Assembly (NCBI RefSeq): GCF_010692725.1
Contig: NZ_JAAFZB010000096.1
Coordinates: 992,001-1,056,000, forward strand
Direction of reading: 5' to 3'
DNA from: Flavihumibacter soli
GTDB taxonomy: Bacteria; Bacteroidota; Bacteroidia; Sphingobacteriales; Sphingobacteriaceae
Length of the DNA stretch: 64,000 nucleotides
Shown here: one piece after another, positions 8,760 through 17,187 of the stretch
How positions within the stretch are numbered: the stretch's first letter is position 1
How the letters are laid out: each line of letters begins with the position of its first letter
The notes under the pieces: generated by a model
Database searches by the model: none
Told to the model about the DNA's origin: nothing
What the model saw: the letters and a program-made list of their open reading frames with translations, nothing else
Translations under genes and position numbers: made by a program

Positions 8760-10100
8760 CCTGCTCGAAATAACAGCAACGAAGAGTCCTGAAAAGAGCC
8801 AGGTAACATAGGAAATGTATGAAGATGATTCAAGCTCAGATGTCAGGAAGGGAATTATAAAACCTATTTTCATCAGCAATAAAGCAAGGCATAGCTTCTT
8901 CTCCTTCCCTTTCAGCCGGTAGAACCATTTGAAAGCAGTCTTCACCAGGCCGATATAAATAGCCAGGTAAATGCCCATAGCAATCACTCCCGCCTGAACC
9001 CCAATAATAATGAACTGGTTTTCGCCGCCTGTCTTATCACCAAGACTACCGCCAACCCTGCCGGAAGTTCCGAGTCCTAGACCCAGCGGACTTTTAACCA
9101 TGGACATGATCCCCTCGATCCAATCCAGAACGTGCCCCACGCTCGAGGGATTTGTAAAGTTCAGTGTGCTGATTACAAATTCCTGCATATCGTCATTCCG
9201 TAGAAGGAAAATAAAATACAGCACAGCGCAGACGATTGCCCCATGGATCAGATTCAGGATCTGCCGCTTACCGGTCATCCAGGCATAGGCATAGATCATG
9301 AGAAAATAGCTCAGGAAAGCCGACCGCGATAAAGCCAGGAAGATCGATATCTGCGTAGCCACCAGCACCACTTTGCCGAAGGTATCCAGCTTTATCTTCA
9401 AATCGTCGCCCGTATAAAGTGCCGCGATCACGGCAACGGCAAGAATGGTGGCCGCCGCATGCTCGAGCGGATTAGCGAAAAAGCTGGCGAATCTTTTCAT
9501 GCCGCCCTCAGCCTCGAAGGTATGGGTTAAACCGTAGCTCCCGGTGGGATCGAAATTATAGAAATAGAAGTGATAATCAGCATAGCCGGTGATTGTCTGA
9601 AAGTGCTGATAGGTCAGGTATTCGACCATAACAACCGCCGCCGCAGCCAGCGAGAGATAAAGAATAAAATGGAAATACTTATTCAGGTAAAGTTGCTTCA
9701 GGTCAATGAGACGGCCACAGAAATAAATAAGAGGAAAAAACGAAATGCTCTTGAATGCAATGATCCGGTCGACAAATCCTTGTTCCCCAATAGGCAGCAA
9801 CGCATATAATAAGGTATAGCAAAAATAGGCAATCACCGCATAATCAATGAAATGAAAGCGAAGACGGGTCTTCAATGTAAATACCTGGAATCCGAGTAGC
9901 GTCAGGATTAACGCCTCCTTAAATAATTGCAGGATACCGATGAAATCCCTTAATCCCATATCGAATGCGATGGAAAGGGTGGTAATATAGATTGGCAGTC
10001 CGAATATCAGGAAGAGCAATATGGCCTGCCTGTTTCCCCGGATGATCTCCTTCAGTGAGAAAAAAAATGCTGAAATATAAATGAGCGGGAAAATGAACAT
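8676..10100 (-). CDS. O-antigen polymerase/ligase family membrane protein
   Basis: The 474-residue protein has about eleven hydrophobic helices and a large periplasmic loop (about residues 165-215, rich in Tyr/Phe). It carries O-antigen ligase (Wzy_C) features such as LALSRSAFLSYFL near 255 and SPLGLGLGTSGRVGG near 335. It should be either the Wzy polymerase that joins repeat units in the periplasm or a WaaL-type ligase. The adjacent flippase gene favours polymerase. The last ~25 residues after the final helix are hydrophilic and are encoded antisense to the methyltransferase gene, an 84-nt convergent overlap. The gene follows the flippase gene by 18 nt, so they form an operon. Confidence 0.83.
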   Translation of the reverse strand: MFIFPLIYISAFFFSLKEIIRGNRQAILLFLIFGLPIYITTLSIAFDMGLRDFIGILQLFKEALILTLLGFQVFTLKTRLRFHFIDYAVIAYFCYTLLYALLPIGEQGFVDRIIAFKSISFFPLIYFCGRLIDLKQLYLNKYFHFILYLSLAAAAVVMVEYLTYQHFQTITGYADYHFYFYNFDPTGSYGLTHTFEAEGGMKRFASFFANPLEHAAATILAVAVIAALYTGDDLKIKLDTFGKVVLVATQISIFLALSRSAFLSYFLMIYAYAWMTGKRQILNLIHGAIVCAVLYFIFLLRNDDMQEFVISTLNFTNPSSVGHVLDWIEGIMSMVKSPLGLGLGTSGRVGGSLGDKTGGENQFIIIGVQAGVIAMGIYLAIYIGLVKTAFKWFYRLKGKEKKLCLALLLMKIGFIIPFLTSELESSSYISYVTWLFSGLFVAVISSRLNAATIHPDNSSAPEYGSKDLGHKGEG

Positions 10101-10118
10101 TCAGCCTACAAATCAGAA

Positions 10119-11381
10119 TTATGCATAAACGGGATATTCCTTTCTGATGACATACTCATACATCATGATCGCGCTCAGCTCAATGAAAAGCGTGTAGGCT
10201 CCCAAAAGGTAGATGTTCTTCAGTATACTGATACCAAAGGCGAGTGTAAATGCGAGAACAAGCAGCACCATCGCAATATTGAAGATTGAGCGGTTGTTTT
10301 CGCGGATCAACAGCTCCAGCACATTCAATGAATTCAGGGCAGCCGCAGCCGGCACCAGCGACATAATCCTCAAAACCGTCTCAGCTGTGGCATTAGGCTC
10401 GCCCGCCACTAAATAAATGATTGGCGCTGCAAAGATCATCATACACGCAGATATCACCAGGAATGCTAGTGTCAGCACTTTCTTTATTCTGTTTTTAAAG
10501 CCAATAAACTGCAGCGGATCTTCACTGAAGAGCCAGGCGGCCTTCGGATAAACAGAATTTGCGATCGAACTGATCATCAGCCGGGAGGACCAAGTGATCT
10601 TGTCGCAGAGGGAATATGCACCCAGCCACATAGGATTGCCCCAGCGGGCAAGCGCAAACAGCATCAATGATTGCTGCAGGTGAACTGAAATATTATTACC
10701 CACCAGAAAGAAATTGCTTTTCGAGAGTTCCAGCATATCTGCCTTTGAAGGAAGAATGAATGGCAACTGGTACTTCATCACACCCCTGATAATCAGAAAA
10801 ATATAGATCAGCGAATTTACCCCCCCGATCAGGAAGTTTACCCACAATGCATCGGAAGAGCCGTTTATCAAAAAAATAACCGATAAAATGATCAGCACTT
10901 TCCCGACTAGGTTAGCCATGCTATAGACAGCCAGCCGTTCGGTTCCCAGGTAGAGAAAAAGCGGGTTAACTACTTCGGCCAGTATAAGGGGAACAGCAAA
11001 AAGATAATACTCGTAGTGAACAAAATTGCCCAGGCCGGCCAATGTGAAAAAGACCATAAAGAGGAGAAAGATTAAAAACCGGATCAGCAGCGTGTTATAA
11101 AATACGCGTGAAAGGTTTTGAGGGTCATCCTTATGAACAGCCACATCCTTAATCCCCGACTGGCTGGTACCAAAGTTGACGACAATCCCCAGAAGTCCGG
11201 CAAATGCATTGGCCAGCATAACGAGTCCGAAGGCTTCCAGGCCAACGATCCGCGTAATTAAGGGATATAAAAGAATTAGTAAAAGAGCGTTTGAAAGTTG
11301 AATACTACTGAGATTAACAAAGTTGGCGAGAATTTTCGCCTTCTTTAACCTTTGAAACGTACCCGATGCCAATTCCTTCAA
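10119..11381 (-). CDS. Oligosaccharide flippase (Wzx)
   Basis: This 420-residue protein has about twelve to fourteen transmembrane helices with the Polysacc_synt layout (QLSNALLLILLYPLITRIVGLEAFGL near the N-terminus, and a central loop with SSRLMISSIANSVYPK near 265). It should move the undecaprenyl-diphosphate-linked repeat unit of module I across the inner membrane. The start at 11381 lies 10 nt after the predicted transcription start from the -7 box at 11398. It is co-transcribed with the polymerase-type gene that follows. It is the first of three flippases in the window, and the three are only distantly alike, which suggests different glycan substrates. Confidence 0.87.
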   Translation of the reverse strand: MKELASGTFQRLKKAKILANFVNLSSIQLSNALLLILLYPLITRIVGLEAFGLVMLANAFAGLLGIVVNFGTSQSGIKDVAVHKDDPQNLSRVFYNTLLIRFLIFLLFMVFFTLAGLGNFVHYEYYLFAVPLILAEVVNPLFLYLGTERLAVYSMANLVGKVLIILSVIFLINGSSDALWVNFLIGGVNSLIYIFLIIRGVMKYQLPFILPSKADMLELSKSNFFLVGNNISVHLQQSLMLFALARWGNPMWLGAYSLCDKITWSSRLMISSIANSVYPKAAWLFSEDPLQFIGFKNRIKKVLTLAFLVISACMMIFAAPIIYLVAGEPNATAETVLRIMSLVPAAAALNSLNVLELLIRENNRSIFNIAMVLLVLAFTLAFGISILKNIYLLGAYTLFIELSAIMMYEYVIRKEYPVYA

Positions 11382-11397
11382 AATTTTTTCTTTGAAG

Positions 11398-11405
11398 CAA
11401 AAATA
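11398..11405 (-). promoter_or_regulatory. Putative Bacteroidota -7 promoter box
   Basis: The minus strand reads TATTTTTGC here, a full TAnnTTTG match identical to those at 4390 and 45996. It stands 17 nt from the flippase start codon, implying a very short leader. No -33 box is evident, because the upstream DNA is a short-period AT-rich repeat. Confidence 0.38.
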
Positions 11406-11406
11406 G

Positions 11407-11466
11407 AGAATAGATATTAGATGTGAGAGAATAGATATTAGATCTTAGATATTAGATTTTTAGATG
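11407..11466. repeat. Short-period repeat, AGATATTAGAT type
   Basis: The unit (A)GATATTAGAT recurs at least three times with small variations over 60 nt, giving an AT-rich imperfect array. It does not encode a protein and is not a CRISPR. It directly abuts the promoter region of the flippase gene. Confidence 0.6.
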
Positions 11467-11520
11467 GAGATACGAGATAACGGCATGAGGTAAAAGGCAG
11501 TTGACTTTCAGCCTTCAAAA

Positions 11521-11618
11521 TAATCTGCGCAAATCTGCGATTCTTATCTGCGATAGTCTGCGGGAACCTGCATTCCATTAACAAATCGACAAATTGACTA
11601 ATCAGCAAATTGACAGTA
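11521..11618. repeat. Two intergenic short-repeat families (ATCTGCG and CAAATTGAC types)
   Basis: From 11521 to 11570 the word TCTGCG occurs four times at 10-14 nt spacing. From 11577 to 11618 the words CAAATCGAC, CAAATTGAC and CAAATTGAC follow one another. The second family recurs at 36031-36063 and, more weakly, at 44005-44030, always between genes. Confidence 0.6.
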
Positions 11619-11623
11619 AATAG

Positions 11624-11653
11624 AAAAAGCTGGAGTCCATTGGACTACCAGCT
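11624..11653 (-). terminator. Intrinsic terminator after the beta-helix lipoprotein gene
   Basis: The arms AGCTGG-AGTCC and GGACT-A-CCAGCT form an 11-bp stem with one bulged A and a 3-nt loop (11628-11653). On the minus strand the stem is followed by five T residues (11624-11628). It lies about 80 nt downstream of the lipoprotein stop codon at 11730, the right place and orientation to end that transcript. Confidence 0.6.
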
Positions 11654-11729
11654 CTTTCATCTAAATTAACGCTCTCAGATACTTATACCCGCTATCCGCA
11701 TGAAAAGTTTCGGTTTTACTTGAAATAGC

Positions 11730-13115
11730 TTAATTCAGCTCATAACAGCCTAACTCAGAGGGGAATATTCTCATATTTTTTTCGAGATCCAAACCCAGGT
11801 AGGGTATAAAATGTATGTCCTGACGCAGGTCAAGCCCCTTATTCAACGCGGGGCTAGCCACTTTCAGGCGGAAATTGCCTTTCCGCGGATCAACAAATAG
11901 GGGATCAACATTCAGGATGTTGCCGTTAATGCCAAACGAACTGTCTTTTGATTTGATGAAATTATTCTGAAGCACCAGACTGAAAGTACCGTTTCCCTTT
12001 CTGTCCAGGGCCAGTTCGTCATCGTTGCTTCCCCAGATAATATTATTTACCAGACTAATCTGTAGCGCTGCCGTTTGTACCTCCCCACCCGGGCTGTAAT
12101 GATCGGAAAAATATAAAGCCGGAGTTTGACGCGGGAAACTGAAGTTCAGCCCGGCAAAAGTGTTTTGCTTGAAATTATAACGCCCGCCGAAGGCACCATA
12201 TACCAGAAACTGTCCGCAATTATATATCAGGTTATTAAAACCACTTACTTCAGCGTTATACAGCAGCAGTCCGGCGACTTCCATATTTTTAATAATCGAA
12301 CTGCTGAGGATCAGCTTAGGATCAGCATTATTGGAAAGTGAATCAACCCTCATTCCCACCACTGCGTTCTTAATGCGCGAATACTGCATGATATTATTCC
12401 TGCTTTCACGCAAGAAATGGATCCCACCCCATTGACCAGGTTCATCGGAGTAGATCTGCTCCAACCGGTCACCGCTGAAGCTTATACTGTCATTAACATC
12501 GCCCTGCGCATCCAGCGTGCCGGCCACAAGCAGTTTCGAACCCTTATGGAAGTAAACCCTTGCTCCCTTTTCAATGGTTAGCTTAGCACCCTTACTCACA
12601 AGTGCCGAATTATAAACCACATAAGGCAGTTGCCGGTCCCAGGTGACGTTGCCCCTAATGACCTCCTCGTTCAGAAAGTGCGCATTTTGCCCGTATGCCC
12701 GGAGTTTTACCGCTTGCCGGTTGCCGTTCGTTGAAAACAGGATCGAATCTGCTACGATGAAAGGCAACGCTGCCGATCCCGGATTAATTGAAACCTGAAT
12801 AAAAATGCTCAGGGAATCCCCACCGGCAAGTTCAAGCCGGCTGGCCTTGTCGACCGGCTGGCCGTTGATATTGATCCGGAAAGCCGAACTGCCGGCACCT
12901 GCCAGCGATATCTCCGAGATCCGGACGGCATTTTCATTCCGGTTATAAACCCTCAGCCGGCGAGTGGTACTACCAACAGAAGTAAATACGGTATCGAATA
13001 GGATGGTGTCAGCCGAAAATTGAAGTTTAGCGGAACTGTCAGTTGTGATAACTTCCTCCTTGCGGCAGGCAGAGATCAGCAATAAAAACAAAACACATAA
13101 AACAGACAGCCGCAT
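11730..13115 (-). CDS. Lipoprotein with Ig-like and right-handed beta-helix domains
   Basis: The product is 461 residues with a lipoprotein signal peptide (hydrophobic residues 4-15, lipobox LISAC with Cys17, then RKEE). I start it at the ATG at 13115. The longer frame from 13208 would put 31 residues ahead of the signal peptide and run into ComF. After the anchor come an immunoglobulin-like domain (about residues 30-140, ILFDTVFTSVGSTTRRL) and a long region of Asn/Gly-rich beta-helix turns (about 170-400). Its function is not known; such proteins may bind or process glycans at the cell surface. It follows ComF by 23 nt and ends at a good terminator. It need not belong to the polysaccharide pathway. 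Confidence 0.78.
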   Translation of the reverse strand: MRLSVLCVLFLLLISACRKEEVITTDSSAKLQFSADTILFDTVFTSVGSTTRRLRVYNRNENAVRISEISLAGAGSSAFRININGQPVDKASRLELAGGDSLSIFIQVSINPGSAALPFIVADSILFSTNGNRQAVKLRAYGQNAHFLNEEVIRGNVTWDRQLPYVVYNSALVSKGAKLTIEKGARVYFHKGSKLLVAGTLDAQGDVNDSISFSGDRLEQIYSDEPGQWGGIHFLRESRNNIMQYSRIKNAVVGMRVDSLSNNADPKLILSSSIIKNMEVAGLLLYNAEVSGFNNLIYNCGQFLVYGAFGGRYNFKQNTFAGLNFSFPRQTPALYFSDHYSPGGEVQTAALQISLVNNIIWGSNDDELALDRKGNGTFSLVLQNNFIKSKDSSFGINGNILNVDPLFVDPRKGNFRLKVASPALNKGLDLRQDIHFIPYLGLDLEKNMRIFPSELGCYELN

Positions 13116-13138
13116 CTTTACAATATTATCAAAATTAA

Positions 13139-13837
13139 TCAGCCCGTGAAAGCGAGGGCAGCGATACTCACCCGGACATTTTTCAGCTTCAATAACTCCA
13201 GACTGCAAGCTTCAATCGTAGAACCGGTGGTTATCACATCATCCACCAGCAGAAGGTGCTTGTTCTCGAGCGATGCTGAATCCTTTACGACAAAGGCTTC
13301 CTTCAGGTTTTCATAGCGGTCGTACCGTGCTTTACGTGTCTGGGTGCCAGTATTCTCTGTTCGGCAGAGCTTATCACTGATCACCGGGATACCCATAATC
13401 TCTGCCAGGCCTTTGGCAATACATTCACTCTGATTGTAACCGCGCCTTTTCTTCCTGCTGGGGTGCAGAGGTACAGGCAGGATGTAGTCTGGCAGAGACC
13501 AGAGACCCGTCCGCTTTAAGACCGCACCGTAGAGCCTTCCCATCCGAATACCCACTTCGGGCCGGTTATTATACTTCAGCTGATATATTAGTTTCTGCAC
13601 GTTGTTACCCTTCCGGAAATAGATGAAGGCGCCCGCCTGTTCAAAGGGAAACCGCCCCCAGAGCTGCTGTGCCACCTGGTTGTCCGGGTCTTCATGATGA
13701 TTGGTAACCGGCAGGTGGTAAACACAATTGGTGCATACCACCTCTTCATTTTTAAACAAATTCCTGCCGCATGCTGCACATAGCTCCGGAAAAAATAAGC
13801 CTATAAAATCCTGAAAATAGCTTCGCAGCGGGTTCAT
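13139..13837 (-). CDS. comF: ComF family phosphoribosyltransferase-like protein
   Basis: The 232-residue protein has the two parts expected of ComF. The first is an N-terminal four-Cys zinc finger (Cys20, Cys23, Cys35, Cys38). The second is a type I phosphoribosyltransferase domain ending in the PRPP-binding loop LLLVDDVITTGST (about residues 195-207). VPLHPSRKKRRGYNQSE near residue 115 is also typical of ComF. Family members take part in DNA uptake for natural transformation in several bacteria and may have other roles. The length is normal for the family. It is a general gene placed between polysaccharide modules and probably shares a transcript with the lipoprotein gene downstream. Confidence 0.92.
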   Translation of the reverse strand: MNPLRSYFQDFIGLFFPELCAACGRNLFKNEEVVCTNCVYHLPVTNHHEDPDNQVAQQLWGRFPFEQAGAFIYFRKGNNVQKLIYQLKYNNRPEVGIRMGRLYGAVLKRTGLWSLPDYILPVPLHPSRKKRRGYNQSECIAKGLAEIMGIPVISDKLCRTENTGTQTRKARYDRYENLKEAFVVKDSASLENKHLLLVDDVITTGSTIEACSLELLKLKNVRVSIAALAFTG

Positions 13838-13935
13838 AATTTAAGATAAGAAAAAAACGAGAAGGAGGGAAGGCGGAAGGATGACGAAAGTTGATAGCCG
13901 AGCTAGTTAAAATTCATAGCCGAATTTGGACCAAA

Positions 13936-13999
13936 AATCTGTGACCATCTGTGGTGGAATGATGAGAACTGAAAGCTGATGCCTGACAGCTGACGGCTC
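13936..13999. repeat. Intergenic short repeats (ATCTGTG and AGCTGA types)
   Basis: ATCTGTG occurs twice 10 nt apart near 13938-13955. It is followed by variants of GAAAGCTGA-TGCCTGACAGCTGACGGCT. The second family is also seen at 15299-15336 and, in reverse orientation, at 35514-35573. Confidence 0.5.
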
Positions 14000-14307
14000 T
14001 TAGAAATCCATGTACCTGTTCGTCAGTGCGGTCTTTATCCCCAGGTACAGTATCTGGCTCCTGTCATTCAGCAAAGAAGAGTGCTCGTGGCGGTAAACAA
14101 AACCAAGTTCCAGCTTCATATTCGTGGCCGGGTTCAGCAGGTAGAGAGGCTGGGATTAGCGTAATAAAGATTGGTACTCACGCCTTGCCCGCCGTAGCGG
14201 GTATAAAGGAGGCGCAGACCCATGACCAGGCGCTTGTATTTATAGCTAAGGCATTTGCCTAAAAAGACATCTGTTTTAATGTGAACGGAAATTCCTAAAT
14301 TGGGAAC
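14000..14307 (-). pseudogene. Decayed C-terminal remnant of a RemB/Wzi-like barrel gene
   Basis: Translating the minus strand gives two adjacent frames that together match the last ~100 residues of the barrel gene at 17374-18976. Upstream, FLGKCLSYKYKR...LLYTRYG parallels FVGLLSYSYKRFD...MNFGEYG. Downstream, YLLNPATNMKLELGFVYRHE parallels YLINPKTNLRFEAGTVHRKE, and the ends TALTNRYMDF and STFRNIYQDI align. The frames meet near 14147, where CTCTCTACCTG lacks one T compared with CTCTCTTACCTG in the relative, so a single-base deletion broke it. A TAG precedes the remnant at about 14305-14307, and the rest of the gene is gone, replaced by the divergent 14325 gene region. No product is expected. 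Confidence 0.72.
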
Positions 14308-14324
14308 CTAATTATCATCTCTCA

Positions 14325-15014
14325 ATGAATTATTCTTCTGCTTTTCGAGCTCTCCTTATCGTTTCCGTTACCCTGATCTTTTCCGCTCAATCTTCCGCAC
14401 AGGTTCTTGCACCCGGCCTTGATGCTGGCATCCACATCGGTGCCACAAAAGCTTTTACAGATGTAACCGATTCGGATATTAACCCAAGCTACGGGGCCGT
14501 TGTTCAGTACAATGTAACACCTTTCACCTTTGGTAACCTGGAGTATTCTTTTGGCAAGCTATCCCGTGAAGAACTGGATAAATATAATAAAAGCTATACC
14601 AACAATTTTCATCGTGTTACCGCTACCGCCAATGTCAGCCTCGGGCAGCTTTTAAACCCGGATTACCGAATTGCTCACTATATGTACTATAATATCTATG
14701 TCGGCAGCGGCATCGGCATGATCTACAGTAATATCAGCGAGCCCAACGCCCTGACACATGACGGCTTCGGTGGCATAACATACAAAGGCGCTGACCTTAC
14801 CATACCTGTGAACGTAGGCATCAACTTCAAATTAGGCAGCTATCTCTACCCGAACAGTCCAATGAAATTCAGCGTTAACCTGCAACATAACTTCGGTCTT
14901 ACCGAAATGCTCGATGGCTATGATCCCGACAATTCGGATAATAAGTCCAAAGACTCCTTCACCACGCTGAATCTTGGAATGAAGTATAGCTTTGGAAAGA
15001 AGCAGGAGGATTGA
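14325..15014 (+). CDS. Small outer-membrane beta-barrel protein
   Basis: The 229-residue protein has a signal peptide (LLIVSVTLIFSAQSSAQ, cleavage near residue 26). The sequence after it alternates hydrophobic and polar residues in the way of an eight-stranded barrel, from GLDAGIHIGATKAF at the start to the terminal strand TLNLGMKYSF just before a short polar tail (GKKQED). This resembles the OMP_b-brl / OmpA-barrel type of Bacteroidota. No enzymatic motif is seen. It stands alone on the plus strand between a gene remnant and a spacer, so the context gives no function. It could be a porin-like or structural protein. Confidence 0.75.
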   Translation: MNYSSAFRALLIVSVTLIFSAQSSAQVLAPGLDAGIHIGATKAFTDVTDSDINPSYGAVVQYNVTPFTFGNLEYSFGKLSREELDKYNKSYTNNFHRVTATANVSLGQLLNPDYRIAHYMYYNIYVGSGIGMIYSNISEPNALTHDGFGGITYKGADLTIPVNVGINFKLGSYLYPNSPMKFSVNLQHNFGLTEMLDGYDPDNSDNKSKDSFTTLNLGMKYSFGKKQED

Positions 15015-15414
15015 CGCAGATAGCTACAGCTTTTTAGCTTCCACTTATAGAAAATTTCATTTTTATTTTCAAACCAGCTCGCCATCTCACTGTGAATCTG
15101 AGTTATTTCTTGATTTATGTGGAGAGTCGAATTCCGACGTCCGTTTTAACTCTCATTTATTTTCATAACGACGATCAACTGCACCAGCCAGTTTGAGCGG
15201 CCTCCGGGTCAACTTACTCTGCGTTTCAGGTGCTGCCATGGAATCGCTTTGAACGACGATGAACACTCGAAAACAATGCGTCGCTCTGAAAGAAACCAAA
15301 GCTGAGACCTGAAAGCTGTTACCTGAGAGCTAAACTGGCCCCAACCTTGCAACACTCCAACTAATTCATCTGAAACGAAACTAAACGGGGCTTGCTCCGT
15401 AAAAAAAGAGACCG
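15015..15414. other. Spacer without recognised gene
   Basis: I find no credible reading frame here. It contains an AGCTGA-type repeat array (15299-15336) and a short hairpin (ACGGGG / CTCCGT with a CTTG loop, 15385-15400) just before a possible small gene. On the minus strand the hairpin is followed by TTTAGTTT, so it could weakly terminate the transcript of the sugar transferase at 15579. Confidence 0.4.
15299..15336. repeat. Intergenic AGCTGA/ACCTGA-type repeat
   Basis: The words AGCTGAGACCTGAAAGCTG and TTACCTGAGAGCT form an imperfect array of ~8-nt units. It is the same family as at 13964-13999 and 35514-35573. Confidence 0.5.
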
Positions 15415-15570
15415 ATGCAGCAAACCTCCTATAGGCTCGTCAGAGAGCCACAGTTCGTCGAAAAAATTACCCCTGGTACACTCTCAATGCTGTTCCGTAT
15501 GTCAGCCCTTATTATTGCCAACCTGCTTGTCAGCGCACTAATGATGATTGTTTTCCTGATCGTTAGCTAA
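15415..15570 (+). CDS. Possible 51-residue single-helix membrane protein
   Basis: An ATG-started frame of 51 codons ends 8 nt before the convergent sugar-transferase gene. The first ~28 residues are polar (MQQTSYRLVREPQFVEK), followed by a continuous hydrophobic helix (about residues 31-50, ALIIANLLVSALMMIVFLIV). An AAAGAG purine stretch stands 6 nt before the start. I do not recognise a family. Small membrane proteins are common in polysaccharide loci, but a frame of this size could also be chance. Confidence 0.4.
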   Translation: MQQTSYRLVREPQFVEKITPGTLSMLFRMSALIIANLLVSALMMIVFLIVS

Positions 15571-15578
15571 AGGAGCTA

Positions 15579-16961
15579 CTAAAAAGCGTTCTCCTCCCCT
15601 TTCAGCACACTGATAATCGTAATAAATACAATACGAACATCCAGCATAGCTGACCAGTTTTCCATATACCAGATGTCGTGTTCCACACGTTTGCGCATCA
15701 GCTTTACTTCTTTTGTTTCGCCTCGCAGACCATTCACCTGGGCCCAGCCCGTAATACCCGGTTTGAGGAATTGCCTTACCATATACTGATCAATAAGCCC
15801 GCGGTACTGCTCCGTTTGGTTGACCATATGCGGACGCGGGCCCACAATACTCATGTTCCCGAACAACACGTTAAAGAACTGGGGAAATTCATCCAGGCTG
15901 GTGCGGCGCATGAAGCGGCCGATCGGTGTTACCCTGGGATCATTGCGTTGCGCCTGTTGTCTGTCCGAATCCGCATTCAAATGCATACTTCGGAACTTAT
16001 AACACCAGAAAGGCTTGTTATCACGGCCGCTGCGCAGCTGCCGGAAAAGTACCGGTCCCGGACTCTGCAACTTGATGAACAGGGCCAGTAGGGGATAAAG
16101 CCAGCTGATGATGAATACGATAACCAGTATGCTGAAGACAACGTCGAACAGGCGTTTTTTCACGCGGCTGGAAATTTCTTCAAGGGGCTCTGTCCGTACG
16201 CTGAGTACGGGAAACCCACCCAAATAACTTAATTTAAAGGAGGTTGCAGCGGATGACATATCCGGCACTACCTTCAGGCGGACACATTGTCTCTCTGCTT
16301 CCCGCATAAGCACCGGGACATCTCCCATCTGACCATAGGGGAGCGAAACAAACACTTCCTCCACACCGGTCGAGGCAGCCAGCACTAACTGTTCCATTGC
16401 TGATGCGTTCAGCTCACCGTTCGCATCTACCAAAATATTTTCTTCACCAAGAAAACCATGGAAATGAATGTTGTTTTGACCTTCCAGGTAGCTTGCAAGG
16501 CGAAGGGCGCCGCTGTTCTTTCCCATAACGGCCACCTTTTTACGGATCGCGAAATGCCGCATCATCAGCATCTCTATAGCTGTTCCGGTAAAGCGACTCA
16601 TGACCAGTGAAGTAAGAAACCCAGTATAAAATATGGTAATAAGCAGTCCCGAAAAGGCGGCTTGCTGGTTGATCATTAAAAATCCGCCAAACACAAAAAG
16701 ATGCAGGACCGCCGCCCGCCATGTGGCGCGGTAGATTGCTTCGGTCGAATGCACCGTATTGATCGAATATAACCTAAAAAAACCGGAGCACAGAAGCCAG
16801 ATGAAATTGCACAGAAGGATCCTGTAAATTAGCGCGCCTTCAATGGCCGGATGTCCGGTATAGCGCGCGTATAAGAGACTCGTGTAATAACATAAGTTCA
16901 ATAGAGCCAAATCACTCAGGCCAAGAACTATACGTAACAGGTAAAGGTATCTGGTTTGCAT
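15579..16961 (-). CDS. Undecaprenyl-phosphate sugar-1-phosphate transferase (WcaJ-like), second copy
   Basis: The 460-residue enzyme has four N-terminal hydrophobic helices, a Rossmann-like central domain (VAVMGKNSGALRLASYLEG near residue 145), another helix near 275-295, and the catalytic sugar-transferase domain. That domain shows KFRSMHLN, a DEFPQFFNVLFGNMSIVGPRP block and a PGITGWAQVNGLRGET block. It fits the undecaprenyl-phosphate glucose phosphotransferase group better than the copy at 1724, judging by the GWAQVNGLRGETKE block and the RVEHDIWYMENWS block. It should start the module II repeat unit. It ends in GEENAF, much like GDQNAY in the other copy. A plausible promoter lies just upstream, so it is probably its own transcript. 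Confidence 0.92.
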   Translation of the reverse strand: MQTRYLYLLRIVLGLSDLALLNLCYYTSLLYARYTGHPAIEGALIYRILLCNFIWLLCSGFFRLYSINTVHSTEAIYRATWRAAVLHLFVFGGFLMINQQAAFSGLLITIFYTGFLTSLVMSRFTGTAIEMLMMRHFAIRKKVAVMGKNSGALRLASYLEGQNNIHFHGFLGEENILVDANGELNASAMEQLVLAASTGVEEVFVSLPYGQMGDVPVLMREAERQCVRLKVVPDMSSAATSFKLSYLGGFPVLSVRTEPLEEISSRVKKRLFDVVFSILVIVFIISWLYPLLALFIKLQSPGPVLFRQLRSGRDNKPFWCYKFRSMHLNADSDRQQAQRNDPRVTPIGRFMRRTSLDEFPQFFNVLFGNMSIVGPRPHMVNQTEQYRGLIDQYMVRQFLKPGITGWAQVNGLRGETKEVKLMRKRVEHDIWYMENWSAMLDVRIVFITIISVLKGEENAF

Positions 16962-16987
16962 TGGAGCAGAATGCGGTTAAAAGTAGG

Positions 16988-16995
16988 CAAAGATG
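16988..16995 (-). promoter_or_regulatory. Putative promoter of the second sugar-1-P transferase gene
   Basis: The minus strand shows CATCTTTGC, one base off TAnnTTTG, 27 nt upstream of the start codon. A TTTA(G) at about the -33 position lies 18-19 nt further up. Confidence 0.33.
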
Positions 16996-17154
16996 ATAGA
17001 ATTAACCGTAATACTAAATTAATACTACGTCTATATAAAAAAAACTTCGGAGTTTCATATTATGAAATCACCATATAACAGACTGAAATTTATTTATCTA
17101 TTTAAAGTCACTGCGATTCAGGCAATTGAGGTGACATTTATTAAATGTAGACTT

Positions 17155-17187
17155 TTTGTGTCCGACACGTAAAATGAAAAATATTTG
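17155..17187 (+). promoter_or_regulatory. Putative promoter of the RemB-like gene
   Basis: TTTG at 17155-17158 and AATATTTG at 17180-17187 are separated by 21 nt, the spacing expected of Bacteroidota -33 and -7 boxes. The -7 box has one mismatch. The leader would be 140-180 nt. Confidence 0.3.

Larger units (their letters stand above)
11382..11729 (-). other. Repeat-rich intergenic spacer
   Basis: I see no gene in this stretch. It holds the -7 box next to the flippase start, three families of short degenerate repeats one after another (11407-11466, 11521-11570 and 11577-11618), and a strong hairpin at 11628-11653 that fits a terminator for the lipoprotein gene to its right. It lies between module I and the lipoprotein/ComF pair. 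Confidence 0.6.

Noticed and set aside
11407-11618. CRISPR array
   Set aside because: The repeat units are 7-11 nt and degenerate, there are no spacers of constant length, and no cas genes are present.
14026-14262. Plus-strand open frame of 78 codons
   Set aside because: It is the antisense shadow of the barrel-gene remnant and has no start signal or motif.
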